The notes under the pieces were generated by a model. It did no database searches. It saw only the letters and a list, made by a program, of their open reading frames with translations, and was not told the origin of the DNA. Made by a program: the position numbers and the translations under genes. Below, in pieces: positions 9,806 to 19,930 of a stretch of DNA of 26,542 bases (position 1 is the stretch's first letter; each line of letters begins with the position of its first letter). The DNA is from Branchiostoma floridae. Taxonomy: Eukaryota; Chordata; Leptocardii; Amphioxiformes; Branchiostomatidae. Where the stretch lies: contig NC_049991.1 in assembly GCF_000003815.2 (NCBI RefSeq), positions 12,034,482 to 12,061,023 of the forward strand, given 5' to 3'.

Positions 9806-12800
9806 TTATAGTAGGAATGCTTTCTAATAAACATTTAAGGTGATCACAGACAGGAGTGTAAAAGTAGTTGATATACTGTTTACTACCTGCAATCCTGGGG
9901 AGAAGTAATGAGACTGCTTGCCATGATGTAATCGTAAACTGGAGTGAACATGGCAGGGGAGCCAACCTCCCTGGAGGCGGTGCTGCAGTTCAGGATGATA
10001 GATGAAGATCATCCCAGTATTTCCACCCTAGCTCAGTAGCTGTACAATATCATATAGGAAGAAATCTTACAGAAGCAGGTGTGAAGATCCATGTTGCATC
10101 TACTGATTTTGCTCAAGGGTTTTTGCTTAAGGTTTCACTCATTCAAATCATGACTAACCTTCTTATATAGTGTACTAAGAATTTCAGATCCAACACTTTA
10201 ACCTGATATTCATTCTCCAACACTTTAGCCTGATATTCATCCCTAATTCACTTTTGCATTTTAGAGTCCTCTACGGGAGTTGACTCCATCCTAAAGTAAA
10301 GGTATTACAGCTGGATTTCAGGCTACCATCTTGTTGTCTTGTGAAATGGATGGAATTTTGGATCCTCCTTTGATTTTCCTTATGTAGTTTGGAGAGCCTT
10401 TTTGGAAAGATAGATGAAGTCCAAAGGAAAGTCTATTAAGTAACGTTTGAGTTCAAAGGAAGGTGTGTTAAGTAACTATTACTGTACCCAGTTTTATTTT
10501 GGAGGTTCTGACAGTGTGTGTAGTTCTCGCTGGAAGTAGTTCTGGTTGATAACTGAAGTAGAAAGTTGTTGGACACAGTACTGGGTGGCCTTCATACTTT
10601 GTATTCATTGGCCGTAACATAGTAATGTAATATCTTGGGACAGACAACTTTGTGAGATTCCCATGTTTCTCAGGTTGTCTACCACAATTTACAATGTCTT
10701 ACGAGTGATTTGTAAAAGTGCTGTGTTCTCTCCAACAGCTAAATGGCACTAAATATCACTAGTATTATTATACTAGTAATGTTAGCAACTTGCTATGCTT
10801 TATTGCTGTGAAAGTGGTGCCAAATGTGTTCCTAGGAAGCATGATCTCAACTGTGTCCCTCGTTTGTAATGGATTATTCATCTTCATTGCTTTTAGGCTA
10901 TGTCTTTCAAAATGCTCTTACAGAGCATATGCAAGATATGAAACTTTGAGTTACTTTGATCTATGCCAAGTAAGATTCAAAAGCTGTGAAAGCCTGTGGG
11001 CGTGAGGCATTGGACCTTGACAACCTGCCAAACATTATTATGACTAAAGACGCTGAGAAAGTCTATACACACAGATAGCAGTGGGCTGAGTTGTAGGAAT
11101 ATCTCACCAGCACATTATCACGGATGTGGCCTGGAACTTCATTGAGAAGAGTTTTAAAGACTAACAGGTGGTCTCTCTGATAGATTAGAATGTCACTACT
11201 GAGTCACTTCTACCTTTGTTTGGGTAGAGTTTTGAACTAAAAATTCCCCTTTCTGATTTTCGGAACACAAGCCCTGTATGGCTAATGGAGGTTGGTTTGG
11301 ACCCTGTAAGTGTTGATGCAAATGTACCAAGATTGGTGAATCAGGATTCACCTAGGCACTGCAGGATTGATCCCATTTCAATCCGCCGTATCCACGGTAC
11401 CTCTTGAGGTAGATTTGGTAGATTCTAACACCCCTTGCAGCCAGATCTTCCATACCGGGATTCTCGAATTGGGATCAATCCTGTGACCGGACGAATCCTG
11501 ACGATCCTATCCTGGTATATGAATGGGTTCCAATTGGGTTGGTCTTCACTCCTCAAGCAATTTCCTGCCTGTTTCATTATATTTGCCTGACAGGTTCCAC
11601 TGTAACAAGGTTGATTGATAGACCATGATTGATATTTCCCAGAAACTCCCCAGCTGAATAAATTTTCAATCATCGATCATCAAACAATCAATATGCTGTC
11701 CAGTTGCTTAGGATGGGTCAATAGGTAATTAGTTAAGTAATAACCAAAGATGGGTGATGTTTCGGGAAAGGCAAAATGTTTGGCGGTAACAGTAAATGTT
11801 GATGAGAAACCGGGATTGGATTTTCCTTAGGAAGCAGAGACCTTTTCCTTGAGAGTGTGCTCTGGTGGCAAGCTGTCAAGAATGTAGCAATTTAATGGAG
11901 CCCTTTGCTGTCTGTGACTTTTTACCTGCAACAGGTCACTCGTTAGTGCAAACACCAGTCAGGAAGGTTGGCAACTCTGTAGGTCTACCCGTGTCTTACA
12001 TAAAGCACAGTCATGATTCCTTTTTTTTCAAGGGGTTATGTTAAGCTAAGTCACGGTGAAAGGAAGATTCCTTTCTATTGGGATACATTTAAGAGATCGG
12101 CGTGCATTTTGGACATACTGTTAACTCTTAATATGAGAAAGTCATTGTAGGAAGTAAGTTTTAACTGGATTCCATCGCAATGAGCATGTGTACATGTTCA
12201 TGTACCATAGTAGTCTCTGTAACGCAAACTCCGCTATCTGGAGCTTGTAGCCTCCTCACCGCATGGCAATGTAGGACGGGCCTAAGAAGCGCGATTAAAT
12301 CAGGCTAGTACCATAGGTGTCTCAGTAGATTTATAGAATATACATTTGTTATTATATTGATAGTGTTGTCAACTTGCCTGTCTTGAATGAAACAAACAGC
12401 CAAAAGTACATATGTTACAGGATTATAAATGATGATTGTATTGTATACCATTCTCTTTTCTAGTGTTAAGTCATTGCTCATCCTGAGGCAGGCTAGAAGG
12501 AGGCGTGTCCTGTTTTGATGCCATGATATGGTATAGAATCAATACAAATTGGATCCAAGTCCATTTTCAGTGGCTGGATATTTTGTCAACAACACTGTGC
12601 AGATGACGCAGTATAACGGGTCTAAGGTGTGGCTACAGTGAGAGATAATAACATCACTATGGTAGGCGTACAGGTGTAAGTATACTTGTACATGACGTTC
12701 ACTACAGTAAAAAGATGGTATTAACTTATTTGTTATCCCTGTTGTGGACCCATCTATTGAACCACATTTTGTATTACAGGTAGCTACATGTGTATAGTGT

Positions 12801-13060
12801 TTTGATGTGGTAGGGCTAAATGATCTGCATCCCTGTCTGCTTTCTTTTACAGCTTTCTATGTATTTGTTATAATCAGCATGATAGCTCCTTAACTCCAGC
12901 TATACACTACGATTTCATATTCAAGTCCAGTGGGTTATTATTTCCCTAATGAAGTATGACTATGAGGATGCCATACTCAATATTGATAAGGATTTGGAAG
13001 ATTTTGAATGTCCATTGTCATAGAAGTTGTCATATTTTCCAACTGTTCCTATATGAGCAT
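9806..13060. other. Unassigned stretch with small tandem duplications
   Basis: No gene supported. Contains a 27-bp tandem pair at 10189-10242 (TCCAACACTTTAACCTGATA type), a diverged 32-bp pair at 10419-10480 (GTCCAAAGGAAAG type), an ACTAGTA/TACTAGT hairpin near 10757-10773, and a 13-bp inverted repeat (11363-11375 with 11470-11482). The frames at 10790-11005 and 11425-11673 match nothing I know. Confidence 0.5.
10189..10242 (+). repeat. 27-bp tandem duplication
   Basis: Two adjacent copies beginning TCCAACACTTTA, differing at one or two positions. Confidence 0.8.
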
Positions 13061-13758
13061 TAAAGGCATACTACGGGATTTTTGAACAAAACAAAAAGTA
13101 GCTTTTCCTACTTTTTCTTTACATTGTTAGCTCAATCAACCCTATAGCATTGCATACCAATATTCATGGAGAGATGCTGCGACATCAATGCACCACATTA
13201 TGATGTATAAAAATTGTGATCTTCCAAGAAACAGATGGGCACAGGCTGGTTACTGCCTCTGTGTGTTGTTGTTTCTTGCTTATCAGCCTGGCTTCCCAGT
13301 GGGGGGCCAGTTGACAGTTCCTCTGAGTACAGTAGACTAGCTTTCTGTACAAGGTTTCTTGCAGTTTTGAAGGGAATATGACCTTAGCTTGTTGATATCC
13401 TACAAAATAGACTAATAAGTTCATGATTATATGCTATTTTAGAATGATTAGATATAGGTGTTTCCAAAGAAGATCTCCATTGTGTTCTTTATCTGCAGTC
13501 TGCCATGCATGTGCTAACTGATTACCCCACCCCGGGGGACCTACCGGTGGCAAGCAAGACCAGGAGGGTCTAACTTGGGGGGACACAAGGTTACAGGGTG
13601 CCTAGAGCGGAATGTTTGTAGGCTAATCCTTTACGTTGCAAACGTGAAATAATGACACAAAAGTGTCAAAAAGTGACAAAAAGTAGTAGTAAGTCTGATA
13701 TTTCTTAATTCTAGAATATTTCAAACTTGAGCGCAAAAAACTGCGTAGTATGCCTTTA
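13061..13758. mobile_element. TA-flanked TIR element (Tc1/mariner-like MITE)
   Basis: TAAAGGCATACTACG at 13061-13075 and its exact inverse CGTAGTATGCCTTTA at 13744-13758. Similarity continues more loosely inward (GGATTTTTG against CAGTTTTTTG). The outermost TA at each end can be read as a TA target duplication, as in Tc1/mariner. The 694-bp interior has no transposase. The minus frame 13185-13424 lies inside it and is not a gene. It includes a GC-rich patch at 13530-13620. Confidence 0.65.
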
Positions 13759-14858
13759 ACTGCACATGTGGTGATGCTGACCATTAGTGCTGCCAATTAT
13801 CTGCCTCAAAGATTTCCACTCAGAAGAAGTTTGCTCAGGTGGGTTTATTTCTTGTACTCATCACTTCAAGGATAAAGGGTCAAGATGTCAGTTTTTACAG
13901 GGCTGGACAAGCATATAAAAAATTAACTTGCCTGGATCAACTTTTCACAAATGTCAATTTGAAATGCATTTTCACTTTCAGCAATGGAATTCTTTTATTG
14001 CCTCTATTTTGCTATGTTGACATGACTGTAAAATGTGACAAGTACAATGTATATCAAAATCTCACTCAAAGAAAAAATCTTACTTGCCCGATTGGGCAAG
14101 TTGGGTAGGTCATGCACTTGCCCAATAAGCGCTTTCACTTGCCCTGGACAGTAGGGCTAGTAGCCTTGACCAACCCTGTTTTATTTTGTATATTTCAACT
14201 TCAAGTTAAAAAAGGGCAGATACAGGTTTACAATTGAGAGGCAAGACTAGTACAGAGTTCACCATGAAAACCTTGAGCATAAAACCACCACGAACATTAC
14301 GATGAACGACACGCTACAATCACGACTTTATGTGATAGGGTCATGTGATATGCGCATGGTTGACTGTAAGTGACATTGCCAGCTGCCATTTCTTGGTGTG
14401 TCTTGGTGGATAATCCAGTTATGCTGGCCCTACCTGACTCATTAAGAGAAATCAGGAAATGAACCTTATGTAAGTGATGTCACAATCTTTGTTCCAGCCC
14501 AGTAAATAATACCCACCTGCTTGAAACCTCTCTTGTCTGCATTTTGCTTCTTTGTACTTGTTCTCTTTCACAATTTAAATTATGGGTACATGTGCTTGTT
14601 ATTGAGTGTATGATTCAGAAAACTGGCAAGAATAAATTTCTGGCTTGAAATCATTTAGACTTGGAAATTCACCATTTCTTAATCTGATAGAAAGCCAGTG
14701 ACTGATAGGAATAGCTTTGTTAATTAGTGTGTCATAGACTGACGTAGCATCTCAAACCATTGCAAAGTGATTGAAAGGTGAGGTATCATCATCTCTGTCA
14801 GCTCTTGCTTAGTGTATCAGTCAACACATCCTTGGTACATGCAGTGATCATTATGCAG
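13759..14858. other. Unassigned stretch
   Basis: AT-rich; the frame at 13839-14108 has no splice support. Contains the perfect hairpin CTTGCCC-GATT-GGGCAAG at 14083-14100, followed by two more CTTGCCC words within 60 bp, likely part of a dispersed repeat. Confidence 0.4.
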
Positions 14859-14876
14859 TGACGTCACGTCACGTCA
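14859..14876. promoter_or_regulatory. CRE cluster, possible promoter
   Basis: TGACGTCA at 14859-14866 is followed without a gap by two more CGTCA half-sites at 5-bp spacing, then by CpG-containing DNA (GCCGCTTCGTG). A donor-bounded frame lies about 270 bp downstream, so an alternative promoter is possible. Confidence 0.4.
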
Positions 14877-15112
14877 GCAGCCGCTTCGTGATTTGACAGT
14901 TCAAAGCGAGAGGACCCCGGTGTGCATTAATTACCTGATGTTGCGGAATATTTGCTTTTGTTAACATGTTATGATTTGTGGCTGTTGCCTGGGGGAGAGG
15001 GCTGATTAAGGACAGACTGCTCTGACGTGACTCGTGTTGGAGCTAGTCAGCTCATCTGTGTGTGGAGAACCACCGGTACCAGTACAGTGCTGATTGTCAG
15101 GTGCTGCAGTGG

Positions 15113-15148
15113 ATGCAGAAACAGGCTCTTCAGACATGTTCCCAGTTT
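15113..15148 (+). CDS. Weak candidate first coding exon
   Basis: ATG at 15113 opens 12 codons (MQKQALQTCSQF) to 15148, directly before GTGAGTTTTT, a good donor. The exon ends in phase 0. Start context is poor (T at -3). It is placed by its position downstream of the CRE cluster at 14859. It could equally be a 5' untranslated exon or chance. Its phase fits the candidate exon 18499-18570 but not 15506-15586. Confidence 0.22.
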
Positions 15149-15226
15149 GTGAGTTTTTCTTTTCTAGTTTCCAGTGTTGATATGCTCATCTAGAAGTGTT
15201 ACTGAATTTTCTTTTCCGTCACTTAT

Positions 15227-15298
15227 TTTCTCTGACCATATTCTTTTCAATCTTCTTCCATTTCTTATTTATTCTTTTTTTTTCTTCTTTTTCTTCAT
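15227..15298 (+). repeat. Polypyrimidine tract
   Basis: Strongly T/C-biased run with (T)9 and TTCTTC words. It lies between two exon candidates and is intron-like. The frame across it (15174-15359) is a composition artefact. Confidence 0.6.
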
Positions 15299-15505
15299 GC
15301 CTGGAGAAGGAACTGTGAGTCCAGTCTGTACCTGTGATACCTGTGTACGAATAGCATAGACATTAATGGTCCATGCTTTCATGAAATGTTCTGCTTTTCT
15401 AGGTCATTTTTTTTCACTTCAGTCAATTTTGATATTCAAATTCACATTTTTCCAGATTTTGGTTACCTGTATGAGTTCCATTGTCTTGATCTCTGCATAT
15501 TACAG

Positions 15506-15586
15506 GTTATGTAAGGACATATGTTTGATGTTGTTCCGAAGCCTTGACTTCCTGCGGAAAAGGCTGAACCAATGTTCTTTGAGATC
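15506..15586 (+). CDS. Candidate internal exon, 81 bp, unrecognised
   Basis: Acceptor TTGATCTCTGCATATTACAG ends at 15505 and the exon is followed by GTAAGTTA at 15587. Only one of three frames is open: one base, 26 codons (LCKDICLMLFRSLDFL, then RKRLNQCSLR), two bases. The exon is a multiple of three and keeps phase, and that phase matches the two-base overhang of the first exon at 2155-2219. The peptide is a hydrophobic-basic helix-like segment with three cysteines and no recognisable family. A 13-kb intron would be required, which is long for amphioxus but not excluded. Confidence 0.35.
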
Positions 15587-16657
15587 GTAAGTTAACCGGC
15601 ACGACAAGACAATTTGATCCACTTCATTTCCTTCTGAAAAAATTTTTGACTGATTGCTACAATTTTCTTGTGGTGGGTAAATGATGGCCCAGGCAACAAG
15701 ATTTTCCCTGATCTGAATCTAAATGCCTAGAAAGTCGTCATCATCAGTATAGAGATTGCCATTTAACAACATCCCAGGTATTTTACATTCTACCGTTATC
15801 CACTGTTCATTGGTATGCATTGCCACATACATTATAGTGCTGTATATACCTGAATGAGCTTGTCTTCCTAAAGGTGTGCACGTACTGAGCACCATTTGTC
15901 AAGGGGTCCAAAAGGTGCACTATACATGTCTCAGACTTACGTTACCGGGTATCCATTGTGAATTGATACTGCTCTGAACAGGGGCATTGTACAGATTATG
16001 GTAAATACCTGTAAAAAGATAGGTGTTCCAAAGGGCTCCAAAGATTATCTATAACACTGAAAAAAGGAACATTTATCACAGGATAAAAGCAGGTAAGGTA
16101 TTCTGTCTGCAAGGGGTAAGCAAGCACCTTTTTTTTTTTGCTTTACTCTATATATTTTCTGTAGAACCTTTGTCAGAAAAGGTAAAGTAGGCCACTTGTA
16201 CCTTCAATGTATGAGGTGTCAGAATTCACGCTGTAACAAAAGATGCCTGTACACTGTGGCCTTCTCAGGTAGATGCTGAGGTAATGTTTGTGAGCTGCTA
16301 ATGGAAAGTCATGTATTATCTGTCTATTAACCTTCTTCTTGCTGCCTAACCCCATAACCCAAGGAAATTTGAAGCCAGTGGCTGCCTTAGCATGCTGAAG
16401 GGTAAAGCGTGGTCTCACTCATCATACAGTATCCATGGCTGTGCAAGTGGTCTCTAGCCTAGGCACCATCCGGGTAGTAATTCACTCCTATGTTCACTTC
16501 TACTACCCGTCTGTAGAATTGTATATTCAATTCTTTTGGTGTTGACGTCAGTTAATGAGCGAATTAATGAATGGCTTCTAGAGCGCTTGTTTGATGACAA
16601 CAGGCCCTCACACAAGTGGACGGAGGGCGTTTCAGATGTTGGAAATTTTCATCATCA
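15587..16657. other. Unassigned stretch
   Basis: No gene supported. Contains a poly(T) run near 16128, a 9-bp inverted repeat CGGGTAGTA/TACTACCCG at 16470-16509, and a palindromic CRE at 16543-16550. Part near the right end is probably the 3' flank of the LINE remnant. Confidence 0.4.
16543..16550. promoter_or_regulatory. Palindromic CRE octamer
   Basis: TGACGTCA in otherwise AT-rich DNA; no associated start found. Confidence 0.25.
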
Positions 16658-16780
16658 TCATCCGGTCGTGCTGGTTGTACGGACTCTCTCCCTCCATCCA
16701 TCCCTATCCTCCATAGCCTTGGGCAGATCTTCCACTGAGCAGCAAGCGTCTTTGCAAAGCGTCCATGTTTTGGTACCCAT
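16658..16780 (-). pseudogene. 5'-truncated non-LTR retrotransposon (LINE), ORF2 C-terminus
   Basis: The minus strand encodes 40 residues ending in TGA at 16658-16660: GTKTWTLCKDACCS, then VEDLPKAMEDRDGWRERVR. The KTWTxCK...DLPxAMxDRDGWRxRVR pattern is, from memory, the conserved C-terminal tail that follows the reverse transcriptase domain in ORF2 of CR1/L2/RTE-like LINEs. The stop is followed by (TGA)n, a short microsatellite tail typical of such elements. Upstream the frame closes at once (TGA near 16790), so all of the endonuclease and reverse transcriptase is missing, as expected from 5'-truncated insertion. The exact clade is not assigned. The overlapping plus frame 16536-16796 is its shadow. 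Confidence 0.7.
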
Positions 16781-17092
16781 TGGAGAACATCACTAATGAT
16801 CTCCCCTTTACTCCACCATGCATGTTAAGCAAACCTCAGCCTTCTTTCTTTTGTATGACTTGAGATAATAGTGGTAGATCTCCATACAACAGGTTTTTTC
16901 ATCATGTAGTAGGTATTCCAACCAAAATTTCAAAAACACAATACAATGACTGTTTTTACTGTTTCTGAAAGAGCTAACCAAGAGGAGTAAAATGCTTTTT
17001 AAATGAAGCAAATATCTTGAAGGGTTGCTGAGATATGGCTCCACAAAGTTGCCAAAACCTACCCTCAGATATGGCCGGCTGCGCGATAAACT

Positions 17093-17134
17093 ATGAAAAT
17101 TAACAAAATACCTTTTTTGAGGGTTGATGAAAAG
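17093..17134 (+). CDS. Weak candidate first exon of a small two-exon ORF
   Basis: ATG at 17093 gives MKINKIPFLRVDEK, phase 0, ending before GTAAGTAAAG, a strong donor. A 112-bp AT-rich intron would join it to 17247. There is no CpG promoter, and the ATG has A at -3 but A at +4. It may instead be chance in AT-rich DNA. Confidence 0.22.
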
Positions 17135-17246
17135 GTAAGTAAAGGCTGCAAAGCTTGTTTTATCTTATTTCCCTGTAATATGTACTACATAGAATCACTC
17201 CACAGAGTTCTGAACATTCATGTCATTTTATTATGTTTTTACACAG

Positions 17247-17453
17247 GGTCGAAGTATGCATTTCACAACAAATTACACAGGTGGCACCGTGACCTTTGAC
17301 CCCTGGAGAAGGAAAAATCCTCCAAAGATCACACACTTGTATCTCTTGACAGGAACAACCCTCTCCTTCAATATTTTACACATAACAGCACCCACTGGTG
17401 TCCTTTCACACAATAATTGTCATCTTACCTGTAATTCTTTAAAAAATAAGTAA
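17247..17453 (+). CDS. Weak candidate second exon
   Basis: Acceptor TTATTATGTTTTTACACAG ends at 17246. The phase-0 frame (GRSMHFTTNYTGGTVTFDPW and on to ...NSLKNK) is open for 68 codons to TAA at 17451-17453, in phase with the exon at 17093-17134, giving an 82-residue product. The first half looks more protein-like than the second. No family recognised. Another donor-like GTAAGTGTG at 17652 shows that plus-strand donors are frequent here. Confidence 0.22.
   Translation, partial: GRSMHFTTNYTGGTVTFDPWRRKNPPKITHLYLLTGTTLSFNILHITAPTGVLSHNNCHLTCNSLKNK
17290..17302 (-). promoter_or_regulatory. DR1-type nuclear receptor motif
   Basis: TGACCTTTGACCC, i.e. GGGTCA A AGGTCA on the minus strand, a textbook DR1. 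Further AGGTCA words follow at about 17628-17646 and 17850. Confidence 0.35.
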
Positions 17454-18073
17454 ATTTGGGTTTAAAAGTTCACATTTTGGGTTACGGTCAATGGTGTTTT
17501 TTGCACCAGTTGAGTCGCATTGCAGAAGATTAAATATCATGCTTCATATACTTTTGCAATGTACACAACAAATATACCAACAATGTCACATCCATAGAAT
17601 ATCAGCAATATTAATTGCCTTATAACAAGGTCAACTTGGTCAAGGTGAAAGGTAAGTGTGTGAATATGTCGCATTATTTTCATGTTAAGTCATGATGTTA
17701 CACAGCATCAACAGTACAACTTAACACTTGTAATTGTATAATAAAATACTAGTATAGAAGACAGATGTTAGTACTAATAAGAGATAAAATATCAATATGT
17801 AGACATTGTGTAAACACTAAATTTATTAGGATAAGTTCAACATTTTTCAAGGTCAAAGGCTGTCTTCAGGATACATACAATCGATACAGATTTCTTTGAT
17901 GTACTTGCAGGTACATGTACTTCTCCTTATTTAATCAATACTATATATAATAATTCAAGGTAAACAACTTTTCACAAAAACAACAGGCTTACTTATCATT
18001 CTCTGTGGTAGCAACAGTATTCTTTTAACAAACTTAAAGCTGATAATGGAACTGGCTGCACAACTTGTCAACA
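17454..18073. other. AT-rich stretch, no gene seen
   Basis: Only short frames. TTTAAT at 17930-17935 would be an ATTAAA poly(A) signal for a minus-strand transcript ending after 18074. Confidence 0.4.
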
Positions 18074-18163
18074 TTATGTTTGACCTCTACCATTCAATAT
18101 CTCCGCTCCGCTCTCCGGTCTTATATCAGCTACATCTGGTACTTGGTGCAATCTACACTCCAC
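18074..18163 (-). CDS. Candidate terminal exon (minus strand), unrecognised
   Basis: On the minus strand, AATTATTTTGTTTTTCAG is a strong acceptor. The phase-0 frame VECRLHQVPDVADIRPES, then ...LNGRGQT, runs 29 codons to TAA at 18074-18076. Base composition changes sharply at the acceptor, from AT-rich to GC-rich. An ATTAAA lies about 140 bp downstream. The same frame is also open upstream to 18343 and beyond (a polar, His/Asp-rich segment with KKDDDVDEHQTWYWSRSS), which may be the preceding exon, but the best-looking donor there (GTAGACATG) is out of phase. Function unknown. Confidence 0.33.
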   Translation of the reverse strand: MECRLHQVPDVADIRPESGAEILNGRGQT

Positions 18164-18498
18164 CTGAAAAACAAAATTATTTGATATATGATGATTAACA
18201 TGTCTACCATGGTGATAATGTTCTTCCATCTGAGGGGATGACGACCTACTCCAGTACCACGTCTGATGTTCATCTACATCATCATCTTTCTTATGACTTA
18301 TGACTTCTTTCTTTCTTGTGACGAAAGGACCAGAATGATCCAATAATGAAATAAAGAATTCAATAAAGAAAGACAGACAGGCAAGTTGGGGGTAAGGAAT
18401 AGATTAACTTATTATCATTAAGTAGATAAATACCTGCAACAAGATGGAAGGAGGTAAGTGTCACTGTTTCTGAGCCATCTTCTGCGACTGAACCTCAG

Positions 18499-18570
18499 TA
18501 CCAACTGCGTCAACCTCGCCCGGTCAGTAGGAACCTGGCTGATAGTAGAGACAAGAATATAATATTGCAG
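18499..18570 (+). CDS. Candidate internal exon, 72 bp, unrecognised
   Basis: Acceptor CATCTTCTGCGACTGAACCTCAG ends at 18498 and the exon ends TATTGCAG directly before GTAAGTACAG, an ideal donor. It is phase 0 at both ends and fully open: YQLRQPRPVSRNLADSRDK then NIILQ. The frame also stays open back to 18430, so the exon could begin earlier; GTAAGTG at 18454 is a second ideal donor. The segment is GC-richer than its surroundings. No family recognised. It lies close to the minus-strand candidate at 18074-18163; the two would belong to opposite-strand genes, or one is false. Confidence 0.35.
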
Positions 18571-18710
18571 GTAAGTACAGATTTATGATTTTTGCTACAC
18601 CAGAAAAGTCGAGCAAAAAATCACTTGGCAAAATCTGACAAATAATACACAATCTGGTTGCACAATTTTTTCACGTTGACAATGAAAATGCCATTCGTGT
18701 TTTGAAAAAT

Positions 18711-18937
18711 TTGGGCATAGGTTCCCCGGCTGACCCCTAACCGGGGGCCCGCGGTGCCTCAAGTTCAACAAGTGAAAAAAATACACAATGGTATTTTAGA
18801 CTTGGAACGAGGCAAGAAATGATTCACACGAACAGTAACGATGACATTGAAAATATACAATTGATATTTTCTAAAAAAAATTGGGCATAGGTTCCCCGGC
18901 TGACCCCTAACCGGGCCACGGTGCCTCAAGTTCAACA
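18711..18937 (+). repeat. Two copies of a ~170-bp unit with a 35-bp identical core
   Basis: TTGGGCATAGGTTCCCCGGC followed by TGACCCCTAACCGGG occurs identically at 18711-18745 and 18881-18915, each followed by CGGTGCCTCAAGTTCAACAA. Flanking DNA is only loosely similar (AATACACAAT and a GACA.TGAAAAT segment). The core contains CCCCGG/CCGGGG arms. It is a dispersed or tandem repeat of unknown type; the minus frame 18595-18786 runs through it and is not a gene. Confidence 0.75.
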
Positions 18938-19092
18938 AAAGTGCAAAAAATTATCCATATGTAAAATATACTAAAGAAAGCAATAAACTAAGAATAATTA
19001 ATAAGAAATAATTACTAAGAAACATTTTACATTACATCTAAGTTTCATGACTAAAACATGGATAAAGAAACACTGCATAGAAATTATATTAT

Positions 19093-19113
19093 CTACTCTA
19101 CTCTACTCTACTC
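19093..19113 (+). repeat. CTACT microsatellite
   Basis: Four tandem copies of a 5-bp unit. Confidence 0.8.
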
Positions 19114-19212
19114 ATATTGCTGGGATTGACTTGAGAAAAAATTGTTCAAAAGCACATTTTCTTCAACATGCCCCCCTCCCCCAAACACTACAAGTTGTAT
19201 CAAGTATTTTAC

Positions 19213-19404
19213 CTTGAAATTCTTCATCCATAGCGTCGAAAAATGTTCTATTTGTGCCGCTTCAGTCACACATCCTCCGTTTCTGAGGGGCGCGGGGCCC
19301 AAAATTTGGCGCGTTAGGATCGCGTGGTGCCGCCGGCCGGCCAAATCGGGGCGATCATCGGGGAAAACAGCTCGCCGCTTCGCCGGCGTGCATGCTGTAA
19401 ACAT
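19213..19404 (-). CDS. Candidate first coding exon (minus strand) beside CpG island
   Basis: On the minus strand an ATG at 19404 (G at -3) opens 64 codons, starting MFTACTPAKRRAVFPDDRPD and ending FSTLWMKNFK, to 19213, directly before GTAAAATAC, a fair donor (AAG|GTAAAA). A second ATG at 19231-19229 in another frame has better context (G at -3, G at +4) and gives MDEEFQ plus one base to the same donor. The choice of start therefore decides both product and phase. The upstream part lies in the CpG island and may be 5' UTR. No family recognised. Confidence 0.3.
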
Positions 19405-19930
19405 GCCGATTACATCAAAACGTAGCCCTGTTTTTTGTCGTCAGTTTGGCACCAGGAACAAGAAGAAAAAATAAAGTTCGTTCGGTGATTTTTATCATTA
19501 AAGATCGACGATTCCTTTCAAAATGACTTTTGTCCCCCGAAAAATTAATTTTTCCTCATGTTCCAGGCATCATTTTAAAGCTTGAAATGTGCTCTTTCAA
19601 ATGGTACAACTTTCATTCTGCTGCGGTCTAAGACGGCGAAGCGCAAGCGCGGTAAAGTCAGGGGTCACGGCGGCTGCATCCGGAAGTTATGAAACCACGA
19701 TCTGAAACCCAGGCCTCCCCGCTTACGGCGCGCCGTTTTCACCGGCCAATTTCTGGCGTTTTAAACAATTTACAAGCAAAATAAACACATCACAGGAAAG
19801 AGAAACTTATATCCTTTATTTTGATGGGTAAATTTGCCTCTAGAACCGGATAGTTTTTGTACCGCGGGTGTGGGAAGATGGTAGCAAATTTACGGATCGC
19901 CGTACGGCAGAGGGTTTTCGCGGTAGCGTT
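19260..19930. promoter_or_regulatory. CpG island, possible bidirectional promoter
   Basis: Local GC and CpG content are far above the flanks (GCCGGCCGGC, GGCGCGCCG, many CGs). CCGGAAGT at 19680-19687 is an ETS core and GCGCAAGCGC at 19641-19650 fits the NRF1 pattern GCGCNNGCGC. Candidate coding starts face outward on both sides: minus from 19404 or 19231, plus from 19878. ETS plus NRF1 in a CpG island between divergent starts is the classical layout of a bidirectional housekeeping promoter. Confidence 0.5.

Noticed and set aside
11363-11482. Inverted repeat AGGATTGATCCCA / TGGGATCAATCCT as a MITE
   Set aside because: Only 13 bp match, arms are 94 bp apart and no target duplication was found; a chance or decayed repeat is as likely.
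15174-15590. Two plus-strand ORFs (61 and 74 codons) as genes
   Set aside because: The first is driven by a polypyrimidine tract; only the 81-bp splice-bounded part of the second is kept as an exon candidate.
16470-16509. CGGGTAGTA / TACTACCCG hairpin as a transcription terminator
   Set aside because: Intrinsic terminators are bacterial; there is no U-tract and the context is eukaryotic.
18595-18786. 63-codon minus-strand ORF
   Set aside because: Runs through the duplicated 35-bp core repeat; the second copy does not keep the same frame.
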